A stretch of DNA of 64,000 bases from Ligula intestinalis (taxonomy: Eukaryota > Platyhelminthes > Cestoda > Diphyllobothriidea > Diphyllobothriidae), in NCBI GenBank assembly GCA_036362985.1, contig JAYGXS010000001.1:73046377-73110376 (forward strand), given 5' to 3'. Positions 10,125 to 25,100 of the stretch are shown piece by piece. The notes under the pieces are model-generated. The model had not been told where the DNA came from. It saw only the letters and a list, made by a program, of their open reading frames with translations, and made no database searches. The stretch's first letter is position 1; every line of letters begins with the position of its first letter. Position numbers and translations under genes: made by a program.

Positions 10125-13100
10125 GTAAATTTCACGACAAGACATATGGCACCGATTGAGGATTTATGCAATCTACTGCGGTCAGTATATGAATCTTTAG
10201 TTGACTGTTGAAATTTTTTTCAATTCCCCGATTTCTAATGTTTCAATAGTACAAAATCCACACTGGCAATATATTGCATGTCACTGGAGGATACATTAGC
10301 TAAAAATTATCACAACATACATGGCATAACCAACAAGCCGTTCAACCCGATCAAATTTTAACGTGTTTCTCCAACACTCTGTTTATCCTGGTAAGGTTGG
10401 GTGAATATTTAAAGCCTTGCGAGGATGTTCACTAGGAAGTTAGGAGAAAAATAAAGGAAGTACCTATAAATTGATATCACACTCGCAAATGCAAGCGAAT
10501 TATGAGAGACCATGTACATGTTTCCTCGTAGACATGTAAATGTCCTAGCCAGATATTTCAGAAGGATATGTATGTTAATGTCTGCATCCTTTTTGACATA
10601 AATAATGTCCGCGTGTATTATGCTTCGCTTGGGGGTAGGACTTGTGGGTAAAGTTTTTGTCTTTGTCACTCCCGTCTCGAATTATTATTTGTCTCATTCC
10701 TGATTTCTCTGAAGGCGTTCCCGTTCAGGAACTCTTAATTTATCAGTCCGAGTGCACGTACTTTTGAGAGCGTATGCTTATTCCTTGTCTTGTAGACAAT
10801 ACTATAACATCTATGTTTGTTTTGCATTAGAATGGTTCTGTGCTAAGGAAGGTTATTCACGAGGAATGTTTAGTGAGGCAGGAAATAGCTGCCTTGCATG
10901 GTATGCAATTGATATCTAAAATCAGTATTAAATTTCTTACGTCTCAATCCTGATGTCGCTAACAACGTTTCAATTCAGGAATTATTAGTTTATTGGTCAG
11001 ATTGAATGAACGTGTAATGGCATATGCCAGTTTGCCAGTTTGTCCTAGGAAGGCAAGACATAATCAGAAGTAAACTCTATTATCAGCCTCTAAGCATAAT
11101 CTTTTGCCTTTAATTGCACGGTTTTATTTTAAAACTTAAATTAAAAGAGGAATAATTTAAACCTGTTTACACTTTACATTGTAGCCATCATCCTCCTGGC
11201 CCGCCAACCTCTCTCTTTGTACTTTATTGACATGGTGAGTAATATGTCCATCTGTATGAACAGCGAGACTGCCATCATCCAGGTGGATCCGTCGAATGCT
11301 ATAGCCTACGATGCCTTACGTCTTTGGCGATATATGCTTTCGGCAAATGGAGCACTTGGAGCCGCCGCTAAATGTACATTTGTGATGGCCGCGCTTCCAG
11401 CTGGCCAGGGCTTTGACATTTCCTCTTCTATCCTCAAAAGTGTAAGTGCTTATTTCCAGCTCAAAAAATTGGCACGTTTTATGTCACGTTGAGCGAGCTA
11501 GAAAAGTTAGGTGACCAGCGGTTGACGTGGTGGAAAGGTTTGAATGCCATTTTGTGTAAGAATAAATGCCTCAATCGTGATTATTTTAAATAGCCGGTGG
11601 ACATACGCAAGGCTTGCATACGCAGTTAAGACATAGTGGTGAAATCATTTATATATTTTCTGCTAATACTATTAAGGACACAATTGCGGCTTAGCCTGAG
11701 GATGACGAACGCAAGTTGATTGGTATGTACGATGTTGTCTAAATACAGATACAGGACCTAGATCCTCCTCCTTCTGAAACATTGGTGTCTCGATTACACC
11801 TGGGGTTGGCTGGCTCACGATTAATTAGAAGCCAGGAATGGCTATTTCAGTCTCTCCTGACGTTGTCGGTACTGTTTTATTTGCCTGAAATAATAGCCAC
11901 TGCACGGCTACTGGCGGGGCTGCAATCTGAGCGCCAGGGCAGAAGGGGACATGCGAAAGCCATTAGTGATATGTGAGCGCCCATACATCAATGTGACATC
12001 CGTCTTCATGGCAAATTAACGCATTCTTCAGCTTTATTAGTCTGGGGTATGCATGTGGTATGCATAAATTGTGGCTTGGATAGTTGCCAACTGAGGAAAT
12101 AGCTCAGTCCTCAAGGAAGTCTTTTCGGATAACTGCAGGACTAAATACCAGCAAGCAATCGGGCCGCAATGGCACTCATGCGTTAAGACACCGATCGCGT
12201 AGAGGTTAACAATATATAAGAGCCATTTAGTTTTAGCAGCCACTGCCCCATCTACCGTTGTCTTACCGTTGTGTTTTCATCAGAGCAAGGTGCGCGATGG
12301 AAGAGAGAGGAAAGTCTCAATAGATGTTGTGCATTTTACCGTTGCTGCGTTTGCATGCATTCTGTTTGTAACATTCTAATTGTACTGGATTCTACGTCGC
12401 TATTTATTTGATTCTGCAAACTTGCAGTATGTCTTTCCAGTTGAATAATTTACTAGCAGGTAACATGGCACCTTGTGTGTTTTAGTTTGGCTGGAAGTTT
12501 ACATCACATCCATTCATAAAATGACGGTGATCTTCTTCCACGATCTAACTACTATATTTTTGAGTAACGGAAAAGACCATGGGAGTTGGGTAAATGTTAA
12601 AAATCAAAATTTTATAAACTGCAATTTACAGTTTTACTGACGAGCAAGTAATGCATTCAAACGATGAAGCTTTAAAAAGTGAGATAAATAAGAAGTGCGC
12701 TATAAGGAAATTGGCCGAAGACGTTTTTTTGAGGAAAGTGAACTAAAACCTCAGTAAATTCTGAGTTTGCATACTATAGACCTTGCTAAGACCGGACCTA
12801 ACGGGGATCCCGAAATATCCCTGGAATGACGAAGGTCGTGAGCTTGCTTGGTGATTTTTTTGCCGATTTGGATGTTTGTTTCTTGTTCAAAAAGAAACAT
12901 TTGTCACACATATTATTCTTTTCGAAATCATAAACAATCGAAATAATCACAGATGTCACTGCTGATTCAGTAAAGTGTGGGCTCTATAAAATAAATACAA
13001 GGACAATCACTTAATTCACATAATTGAAAGCTGCGTCATAATATAAAAATCTATTCCCGGAATACCTTGTAATCTGGAAATTAGACATAAATGCAGGACG

Positions 13101-16100
13101 AATTTTTTTGAACTGTTTAAGGGAACTGCGTGGTTAAGTTACCATTAAATTGCTTGTTTTTTCGTGGGTAAGATACCCACTGACATTTTTCAAACTCTGT
13201 TACTCTCAAGATACATCTAAATATATCATAATTAACCGACAGATTTCCTTCATTAAGGAATCAGTTGCTTCGTGCAGATCTTCTTAACATGGGCAGTGAA
13301 TACGGCAGAGTAGAAAACAGAAAATAAAGCAAATTTTTTTGCGAAAACTAACAAAACTTAAAGTAAGCCCAATATGTGCGTATTTTTCCGTTGCCGACGG
13401 CGCCTTATCTAGCGACCAAATATCACCCGCATGCTCTGGTAACAGTTCACGCCGTGCAGGCGACGGTGATTTTCACTCCATGTACGTGACCAATGACCAC
13501 TACTCATAACCTGCCCCATTTTGTCACATCTGTCGGTCCAATTAACCATAAATGCCGAATTCATCACGCAGACCATCTGAGAACAATGATTATTACTTAT
13601 ATGAAGTTTATGAACCCTGTTAAACACTCTTCTTTTCATTATCAGTGTATTTGTGCAGATTCGATGATTATTTACCAAAAATATGTTTGCCGAATAGACA
13701 TTTCATATGCAATTATGTCACATAATAAACGGGGTAAACAAGAAAACATAACCTCGGGAAGATAGGAATATGCTTGTTAACGCAAACACCAATCAATTTT
13801 CTGTACATCGATTTCATTAGTTTTGTTGCGAGTATGCTGGGGACAATATAACGTTATGGCGATTTGCTCCTAAAAGGGAAAATTTATCACGGAAGCTAAT
13901 AAACTCCCAAACAACCTACCTGCGCTCAAATTACATTTTAGCCAGAAAAGGCCCCTCATTGAGTGCAATCCAATTTTCCAGGTAAATTAAGTTGAGCAAA
14001 CATAATGTCTACCTATTCCCGAATTTTTTATTCGAAACACCCGTATGCTGAAGGGTTCGATTCCACTTAGGCCATTGGAGACATAGTTGGTTAAAGCAGA
14101 AAGAAAGGGTGATGCCCATTTTCGTCGCAGTTTTGGTTCCCACCAACGCACCTAACAATGTCAGTTTGGATGACAGTGTCTGATTTGAAGCAAGCAAATA
14201 TGGCAGAATTTATTCGATCAACTAAATTTCGTGACGGCTCGTCAGCTGCGGCCCGTCTTTGCATGAATGAATAAAAAGTGGGTTTTAGCACAATTTGAAT
14301 ATCAACAAAATCTATAAAAGCAAGGCCAAATTTACGCGTAAGTGAACATTCATATTGTCAACTTAAGTCGGGAAAGGGTGGAAATTTGGGGGGAAACAAC
14401 ACAAAAACATACAAAAGGCGACTAAATGTAGGCCTATGGACCCCAAGGCAGCTGTAGGTTAGCCACATGTTCTAATTGCTTACATACGTCGGGTTTCTCC
14501 CGCCGTATGTAGGCTGCTTCCATGTAGCGTAATCTCCGGTTTGTTCGTGCTAGAACAAGAACTCGGAAAGATTTTTTCGCATCGACAGAGTGACCACTGT
14601 CCAATAGATGTTTTGTAAAAGAGGATCGAGGTACTTTGTTTTCCTGTTTAAAAAGCCAAGAGGGTAAATGTTCAGCTGCCCTGGTCGCCAATTGCCTTTG
14701 CGTTCGCCCGAGGTACTTGCATCCGCAAGTGCATGTAAATTCATAGACACAGTTTGGAGTGGCGTGCAAAGGCAAGGCATCTTTTGTCCCGTTAACGGAA
14801 AGGCCTTTAATAGGGCTGAGGAACACCAATGCAGCTGCATTGTACGTTCTCTCTATGGTGCATCGCAAACGTCGTTTGATTGTATTTGATACATTGTCAC
14901 CTTTGAAGGGTAGATATATAAAAATGGGCTTTTTTGGAACAAATTGTTCCGTAATTTTCAGCCATAAAGGTTTACTGAATTTCTGAATGAAACGTGAAGG
15001 ATATCCACGTTTAAGTAGGGTGTCTTTGAAATTGGAAATTTCTGTTGGTTATGTTTCATTGCTGCAAATTTTCTCAGCTCGCTGGAAGAGAGTTAGTACC
15101 AAGTTTCGTTTCCACTGGATTGGCACAAAACTAGTAAAGTGAAGGTACTGGCCCTTCCAGGTAGCCTTGTGATAAACACTTCGCCTTATTGAACCATCAG
15201 CCTCTCTTAACAGGAGGACGTCAAGAAAAGGCAACTTGTTGTTTTGCTCCATTTCCATCGTGAACTTTATTTTTGGATGTAATTTATTCATGAATCGAAG
15301 AAGCCGCAGCTGACGAGCCGTCATGAAATTTATTTGATTGAATAAATTATGCCATATTTGCTTGCTTCAAATTTTTTCCTGGGAAAAGATGTTTCACATT
15401 TCTCAAAAGACAGTGTCTGAGTCCACTGTGTATCAGAGAAAAGAGGGAACCACAGCCCTTACCTTGCGTGACAGGCCACAGGATGATGTTGGCAGTGGTT
15501 ATAAAAAGAATGGTGTAAATAAACCTATCGCAGTTTTGGACATCTCTTCCTGAATATTTCTTAATCTATTGCACATGTTTCAAGCAATTTGGCTCTAGGG
15601 AATCCAGCCGATAAATTTCTAAGCTGTCTTATTTAAATACCTAATAGTCTGCTTCTAAGCGGACTCATAAGTAATGACACTTGACCTTTCGTAGGAGTTC
15701 GTGCATAAAAAGTAATGCTTTTTATCTTTTCTTTTTATCACAGAAAATCCATGTGTCTCTTGCGTCCGCGGTGGCATTAGCCATTCGCTTGACTGACGTT
15801 AACTACGCCAAACATGGCGATGTATTGCCCAAAAACACAAGTTTCTTCGCTCCGCTTATTCAAGGATTGTTTACGGTTCCAGTTCTGCCGAATGTGACAT
15901 ACAGCTTTTCCAATGACGACGACGAAGCAATCGAATATTATGATTTTTACTTTTTTTCCTTCACACGTGCAATATTTACGTCAGGCACCAATATCAGTGA
16001 TTTGGACTTTGAGGAGATATTTGAACTCAACAGCGTGCTCCTGTACCCAAAAAGCACTTTCACAACTGTGAACGATAAAGTTTGGCCAGATGCCAGTCGT

Positions 16101-19100
16101 CATCCTGAAAGTAATAATTGTCTGCTATCGCCATGTTTTAAAGGTACTACAACTCTGATTCAGAACTACACAGTTGCCTATTTCAAAAAATAGGAGTTTA
16201 TTTGTCTAAAAACATAGAAATTTGGCCAAAGCGCTCATTTTCACTCTTTTACTCAGTCTTTCCATGACTGCTTAATTAACTAAGTCAAACACCTTTGACG
16301 ATTGACACACGTAATGGCACCTATGGAGTAATGGCTGCCTATGTTTAATAGAACTGCGACTAAATATAGAATTTGAACTTGGTTTATGACATTTTAGTAT
16401 GATATTTTGTTAGTCAGTAGCATTTTCCTGGTATGGGCTTACATTTTGGGTAAGGCAGGTAGCAGTGACATCTGCCTTTATGCTACGTATCAACTCATGG
16501 CCTCCTACTATGTCATTTTGTTCGCCTAATTTGTGGTTGCATTTTAACTGTAAACCAATATAATTATATCAAGAAAATTGCCTAAAATGTAGAACGGAAG
16601 AGTGTCATACAACGGCTCGACTAGAAACCACTCGTCGCATTGTGCCCTGGGGCTCAGTTGTGGGCTTCGGCAGCAGCCATGCAAGCATTAATGGTCTAGG
16701 CAACAGACAAATGAGTGCCTTAATATAACATGGATGTAATTGCCGGATATGTAAGCAGTATTTACTGCTCTACATCATTTTTACGTGACGCCTGAAATGA
16801 AATCCGATCGGCGCAATCTAATTTTCAACGACAATGTGTCAGATTATTTGACAGAAATAATTTAGTCCCGCCTTCCATAAACGAGATTTCGATTCCAACA
16901 CAGTGGTCTTTATGGAATTTTTAATAGCTTTTTGGAAACTCGTATTCCAAAAATGTAAGTATACAAAATATAGCAAGCACCGTTTGTTGCCTAATTTTGT
17001 GAAGGACAAGGGGATCTCTGTTAATAGTCTAGGAGAATATGAAACCTCCTGGCACTGTCTTCAACTGATTTTCTATTTCGAGGGTGCTGGGTGACAAAAT
17101 AGCTAGGTGAAGTGCAGGAAATTCATAAATACAATAAAGATCAGCCTGGGCCTTTTAAATAACATATGGGACCTCCACACATTATGTGCACATTTTCGTG
17201 AATATGCTCTGTGTTTACTAGGACAGATAAGCATAAATGGTCCCGGAATTCTGTAGGGTCAGGTGACAGATATCCATATGAAATAGGGGATGGATAGGAC
17301 AATATTGATGGTCCTGTGACACTTGCGCGCAATAAAGGTATCCACATAACAAACTTTTCTATAGGACAGTGGTAAGGACAACATTTGTTCGTAATTTTAC
17401 ATTTACTCAGAATTATTTTATGGACAATTTTCTTCTTTTTCAGTTCCCACGACAGTCATAATTTTGCAGATTACTGTCGGAATTATTGGAGCCTGTGGAC
17501 TCATTTTAATTCTGAAGTTTGCTATCAGGTATCCGTAACACTTCTTTAGTGCCACCTTTCCTTTAAAAACGATAAAAATTACCATAAGTTCCATTTATTT
17601 GTTGTCTATGTGCGTAAGAGTCTAAAAAGACTCGTACAAAGTCCACATTTAAAGTAGTGCAACAGGATTTCTACACGAAAGGCACCTCCGGTGGCAATGA
17701 TAATGGGCTGCTTTCGAAAATGCGCCAGACTGATGATAGTTTTATTAAAATTGAACACTCTAAGTGACCTTTGCAAGAATTAATTATCGTCCAACCTGCC
17801 AAAAAAATACCAGGTGTGAGAGAAATAATAAAAAATCTAGAGTCTTTGGCATACTGACAGCAGATTTTTAGTGGATTCGATGGTCATCTGTGCTAACGTA
17901 GCTACCGTAAGTCATCTTAACATCCACTACTCACGTTCTGCAATTCTTTTCGAGTTAAAAAATACGGAGTAATTTTGCAGTCGTATCTAGATTATGTGAA
18001 TTTACCCCAGAGGTTTACGGGAAAAATTTAGTCCGTTTCTTCCACTACGTCAATCTAAGCATTAATGCTTTTCCACTGCGTCATTGACAAGGTTTCCTTA
18101 GTTTGCGGACTACTACATTTTCACAAGAAAATACTGTGCCTTAATGATATATTCTGATGTGAATGTCGCCGGAACCGGCCTTTTAACAAGCCAGCTTAAA
18201 TGGCTTCCTTTGATTACGTATTTATCATCCATTCGCATTCAGTTATTGATAACTGTGACCATTGTAAGTATCATTGGCAATCTATTATTAGCCTTATTTA
18301 AAAATAGGACAAAAATTAGAACGTGTCAATTTACCGTTGCCATATTCAGTGTAAATAAAAATGGCTACGTATTGGTTTCTATTTTATGTGTTGGCATGTC
18401 GTTATTACTTTAAAAATATGCCAGATAGTATATAGAATGGAGCGTAGGCTGCCTGGCAATGTATGAGAGTAGTCGATGAACGATGCTCGTTATGTTGTGC
18501 ATTAATTTTATTTTAAGGCAACAAAACAAGACCCTGAAAATTCGAAAGCGCCCGAACGGACTCATTTTGTATCCAGACGATGTTGAGACGAGTGAAATCT
18601 CCACATCGCCAACAGAGGAGTTACGGGTGAGAGTTTACCTGACGTTTTGTAAAACACTTTTTTTGTTTGCTCACAGAAGGCAGTCAACCGGCCTAATGGC
18701 AATACACTTATGTTAATTGACGTAAACCCTAATCGATTAAAAAGAAATAAGATGTAAGTGGAATAATGTAGAGACACCCATTGATGTAAGATATGTGCAT
18801 GCCAGCAAAATTGCTGTCCTACGAAACGTTTGAGATTTTCGCTTGCTTCCATGGGGAAGATTAGCAGGAAGGTCATCATTTATAAAAGGAATCGTTAATG
18901 ATAATCCTGTATTGACGCCGATTTTATAAGAGAGTTACTATCGATTTCATCGACCGCTTATCGAATTATGGTAAAAGCTGACAAATAAATGGATCTGAGA
19001 ATGTCCACAAACCTTGTCAATCATTTACGTTCACAGTGCAAATATTCCCTATTTGACTAACAATACTCTTCAAAATCAAAGCCGTCTGCTATATGATGCC

Positions 19101-22100
19101 ATCCTTCCAGGCGTCTACTTCTTTGTCAACTGAAACCCATGCCCTTAATTTTGTTTTATTACACAATTAGAATGACCAGCCAATTGCCTCCTACGGTTTC
19201 AACGTTGAAAATGCTAACACAACTTCAGAGTGTCCAAGGGAAAATGCAGCAGCTCGTACTGTTCTTCTATACAAGGTAAGCTAGCAACATCAGTGAATTG
19301 ACTGGGTGGATCTAACATAGGTTACATGCTAGTCATTTTCAGGAACATTCTAGAAAATGAGAGGGGGTCCTAATAATCAACCTGTTCATTTAAGATTTTT
19401 GCTCATTAAAACTATTATGCCTGTGTTATTTGAGAGCGAGACCTTATTAACTTGGTATTTTAGGCAATTTTGAAAATCTCAAGTTGCAATTCAAATCTAC
19501 TACAAAACGGCTCAGAATTCATGCAACATATCAAAGTTTGAAAAATATTGATCAGCAATCACAAACCGGCATTAAAGCATGCACGCGAACTAAGAAGCAA
19601 TCACGAACAGCCTTAGGAATTTTTTTTTCAAAAGAGACACATAAGAAGTAACAATTGTTTGTTAAGAAGAATGAAATGTTCTTCATAATCTTCAAGTTTT
19701 GTAGACCTAAAAGAAAGCTATAAATAAGGTTGGAAAATTTTAAACCTTAACGTCATTTTCAAAGGTTAACAAGATTATTTTTATATCAAAAAATGGCAAC
19801 AGCAGTTTTAAATAGTGCACCTCATATACCCTTAGTCCCAGCATTTTGGCATAAATAAACAGTGGTTATAGGGGTTCTGGGGATGAATAAATAAGAAAGG
19901 CAGTCTTATATACTTCAGTTACAGCTACATGCACTTTGAATTTATGGTATTAAGAAATGTTGTTGATTTTTATCTGTAGATATTTCTTATCAGTATTATC
20001 TTTTAACTTATTGCGGAAAAACCTGATTATTGAAATGCGGATTTTTTGAAATACCTGAAAAAAGAAGTGGTGATAAGAAGGTCGTCTACTTTAACTAAAC
20101 TGATGTCTAACTTACCGTTTACGAGCTAGGTTTAAATATTCCTCAGCGCGAAGTGCCGCGCACTCTTTCAATTTACATGTGGGTAAACGAACTCCCAGCG
20201 GCCGTGGGAAACACAACTACCTTTTTCCACTGTGCACTTACATCTTTATATTATTTTTTCCTGATTATCCTATTTTCCCATCCCAAAACTCCTATAACGA
20301 CGATTTTCGTAGGACAAAATGCTGGGAATAGGGTTATATGAGGTGCACAACTGAAGCTACGTTTGCCAAAAGAACTCTTCTTATGTCACAATATTTAAAT
20401 ATTTTGTTATTATTTTATTAGAATTAGTTAAAATAGATCTTTGAATGGTGATTAATTTTAAAAAATTTTCAATTCCTTTAAGATGTTTATATAAAAACCT
20501 TAAAAATAAAATATCTACTAAATAAATTGACCAAAGAAATGAGTTTTTTGATAAAAGTTCGTATGAAGCTGGTCGTGAGGCCCATTGTTATAAATTCCAC
20601 CAAATGGCAAAACTCATTGTCAAGCAAAAAGAACCTTCGCAAAAAGATCTTAGATAATTATTTCTCAGATTAATAAAAAACAGTCCATAGTAGGTTACCT
20701 CATTTAAAAGGTACTCTTCTTACAGCTGACAAAATTTTTCCATAGTACCTTTTTTCAAGGGAATGTAAAATAAAAAATGGCAATTTTTGACAATTTTTAA
20801 TTTATCTAAATATAAAGATTCAATTTGAATTGAAATCAAAGAATTCACATTTGACTTTAAAGTTAGTTATTTTACGCCGTAATATAGTACTTCCAGGATC
20901 TGCTAAAGCCTGCGAGTGCAAAAAAGAGACTCATGTGTGCCATTTCTTCGCAGATTTATTATTTTACTGTCCGTTCTGTTTCTTCATTAAACATAAGCCG
21001 AAATTATAGTGTACAAACAGTATATTTCTATATGAACTAGATTTAATAAGATTGGGTTTTACGTAAGCGTTCACGATACTATATGACCAACTTTGCGAAT
21101 GATAAGCTAAAACTAATTGCGGTAAAACAAAGTGCGCTCAAAACAAAGTTTACTGTCTGTTTGTGCGAAAAAAATTCAGTGTGGCAAAAACATAGTTTTT
21201 AAAATTGAAATTATTCATCGTTTCTGGAAATAAATGTGATTCTTTAAAAGTGGCTTTGCATACATTTGAGCAAAATTGGACTAAATTTTCCAGTTCTGCT
21301 TGGGTTTTTAAAATTTTCCTTTTCATATTTAAGAGAACTTCTGTAGCACAAAGCATATTGATAATAAAATTTGTTTCTGTCATATTAAATAACATGAAAA
21401 ATTCCTTCAATATAAGACTATTTTCACTTTTGCCAAACTTATACCCATTTATCGTAATACTCCTGAATAAAAAAATGATTTTCACAGCTAAAAGGCTTTC
21501 CCATGGTTAAATACCTATAGTGGATCAAAATGACGTCAGCAAATATAAACTTAAGCACCAGGTCAAATTTCGTCATGAATGTCGCACTATTTCTTGGCTG
21601 TACTATATTTATGGTATGGGTGAATAAATATTGCGCTTAATATTTTAACTTGCAGGATCGCATAATTCACCTAAAGCGAATTGATGTGCCTGAGGCAATA
21701 CTGAAATCAAAAGTCATGGATCATTTGCGCGCTCTCCGTGAACTTCAATATGAAAACATCAACCCTTTCATTGGAGTTTATTTGGACAGCAAATCATTTT
21801 ATCTGGTGTATGAACACTGCAGCAGAGGAAGTCTAAAGGTATGTTTTGATCCTCTGTTAGTGTATGAGGCTACCATGGTAGTTGGCCTCAAAACATGTCA
21901 TGGGTAGCATCAAGGCTTAATAAAATGAGTAAACAGGGAATTAATAGCAAAACCTAATGAGTTAACTGAACCTTGAAGGGCGAAGCACAATTGATACGCC
22001 TTGAACATATATATGATTCCTGCACTTGCTTTCTTTTAGAAATTTGTTTATGACTAGCAACAACGGCAGCTCGAGAACTTCGAGTCAAAGACTCCCCGCA

Positions 22101-25100
22101 AATTCATTCGTAGCTATTTCCGTTATAAGCTGTAAAATATCATACTGAGCGTTTTATGTAGGCCTATAAGAATTGGCTTGACTCATGTCTGTAGTAAAAA
22201 AAACAACAAAACGCTTTACCAAATGTTTTCAATCTGCGGATTTTTCTCCTTTTAGGACGTTCTGGCTCATCCAACTCTTACTTTGGATGAACAATTCCGA
22301 CTTTCTCTATTGAATGATCTAATCAAGGTATTCATCCATAATCTCGGTGCCCTGATCTAAAATCTCAAAATCATCATGTGTCATATGTGCTTGACTTGAA
22401 AGGCTGTTGAACATATATTTAACCCACGACAGTGCTCACTATCATCTTCGAGCAATCGCCAGTAGCCGATTGTATACATCGGTGGCGATTTTTGCAAGCA
22501 CATAATTTTACAGTATAAGAGTGCTTTCTCGGCTGAGTCAGTTCTTCATAAACATCGTCGATGTTGCACGGATAATATCATACAACATTTATTTGTAATG
22601 CGATTGACACGATAAATATTTTTATCCATCTAATTAGGTCCTAGTGGTGTTACGAAATTTAGAAGCTATTTGGTCCTTATTTACATAACTAAGACAAACG
22701 CGCGCATCTTGGATGTAAACTGCTGTAGAAGATGACTTTTAAATGGAAAAACAAATGAAGATCACCGTGAACAATATAAGGGAGGTGGTAACTGCGAGAA
22801 ATCATAGGTTAGTCTACACCAATATGCGTACAATAGTTTTCATAAAAGTGTGTCGACTTATATTTTTGGTATCTGGCATGTTTTAGTCGATCTTTAACGT
22901 TATTTGTGTCTTGGTATGATTGGCTGGGCAAATGTTGTTAAAAATAAATCCTGTTTTCGAATATATAAAATACTGACAATAAGTTGTCTAGCTCAGTTTT
23001 ATCAAGGGAAGAAAAAGCTAATGCCCTTGAGCTCCCTCCTGATAATAAAGTGGTAAGGAAATGGATCAATACAAAAGAAAAATTAAAAAAGAGGTCGTTT
23101 TATAATTGCAGACAAAAAAACGAGCAGCCGTTAGTTGGTCGAAGGGAGTAAACATACACGACTACTCACTTATCACGAGTAGCATAAATCCTTGTACCGG
23201 AGCTGCATATATAGGGTAGCGTGTAGCTGGTGAAGGAGAATCTTGATACATCTCCAGTTTGCTCTAAGACGAATTCACACGGTCGGAGTGGGCAACTTCT
23301 TCGGACAGAGTGTTACACGCTGCGACCACTCTGCTGCTAAAGAAACACTTAGGTCCGCCTACTTTAGTTTGAGGTTCGACAGTCTGTTTCCATAGGACAG
23401 TGTTTGCAGACCTCTGGACCTCCTCTTAGACCTTACGTCTTTAAAAGTCAATGGTGTCCATGACTTTACAAACAATTGAAGGTGCCATCAATCGAAGCCT
23501 CGCCTAATTAATTGTCATTTAGATATAAGCTGACCCAATTGTGGAAAAACTCGCGGTGTTCGGCGGGAATTGAACCCGCATAGTAATGAAGGCTTTAATG
23601 CGAAGCCAATGCCATATCAGTTGAAATACAAATGCCACGCATTGCGCCGTGAACTTAAAACCACTTAGATTGCTTTTACCCGCCTAAATTGACCCTTCGT
23701 ATGGAATCCACAAATACGGAACCGCAAGCTGACTGCCCAAGCAGCAGGTCCTAAGCAATTATATAGAATCCACCAGAACGACTAATAAGCCGACTTTTTA
23801 GTAAAGAGGTTTGGCAAATTTGCTAAATTTAAGTTGACCCAACTGCGAGTAAAATCGATCGAAATGTAATTGAATAGGTGGCGCAAGGCGTGGCATTTTA
23901 GCTCAGCTGGTAGGGTATTGGCTTTGCACTATGCGGGTTCAAACCCCACCGAACGCCGCGAAGTTTTTAACATTTAGATTAACTTAAATTAAGAAAATCT
24001 GCAAAACCTCCTTAATAACCATATAGATCTGGCCGAGTTCGCCGCCTTTGTGCAGTTCAATTTCGGTTTGAGGGAAAATGTAATGCTCACACCCAAGTCC
24101 TTCTGATTATCAAATTGTTGTAGTAGTGTACCGTTTAAGGAGACAATCTTTGGCTGCAGCTGCTACAAATGCCTATTTAAAGAAATTTGCTTTTCCTTAC
24201 TTTAAAAGGCATAAGTCAGTGCCCTGACCAATCCTCCATCCTGTTCAAATTTGTTTGCATATGGTTTTCCTTTGGCGTATTTTGAACAACTTTTCACAGT
24301 TTTATTTCGTAAACGAATGAGGTGACGTTACCGTTTAAGTCCTTGACACAGTCGTTGATGGAAACAAGGAATGAGGTAGGATCTTAAGCTGGACTCTGAG
24401 GGACGTCATTCACTACAGGTACTCCTGAAGACTACCAGCACCCGATTTGTACTCTATGAGACCCTCCGGTCGAAAATGTTTCAAATCCATACAAAGAGGT
24501 TCCCACGCACTAAGTTGCACAGGTTATGCAGGAGACCTTGGTGAGGGAAGCTGTCACATGCATTTTTGCAGTCAGCATAGATGGCATCCAGCATTTTGTC
24601 TTCGTCATCTGCTTTGGTCCAGCAATCAACTGACAATATCAGATTCATGAACCAGGACATTTCACTGCGAAAGCCGTGTTGGGCATAGAATAGAGGGTAA
24701 TTCTGCTTGAGGTACGGCATCATCCCTTTCATAGTGATTTTCTTAATGGTTTTGCAACAAATGGAGATAAGACTCATCAACCTATACTTATCAGCAGACT
24801 TTCGAATTCCACTCTTGAATAGCGAAGTGATGATCGCAAAAGTTTAATCATTGTGCAGACATCCAGCATTGAATGACTTATGGATAAGGAAGGCTAGCGC
24901 CTTGGCCATATCAGAAGTCAGGTCCTTGTAAAACTTGGTCGAGATTGCATCGGGGCCTGGGGAGGTCGATTCATTCAAGTTGAACAACTGCGCCTATATT
25001 ATTGCTTCGGTTAAAAGGAATGTGCCGATAATAGGCATCACTTCTTCTTCGAAAGTGGGTGGAAAAAAATTAGAGTTAACTCGTCACGACGGACCGGAAG

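Noticed and set aside
18144..18413. 89-codon plus frame as an extra rGC exon
   Set aside because: Exon 4 and exon 5 already join in phase, and no fitting splice sites or homology to the minus copy support an exon here.
23893..23960. Functional tRNA gene (Ala-like TGC)
   Set aside because: The cloverleaf is imperfect and the sequence shares its body and tail with other interspersed copies, so it is a SINE head.
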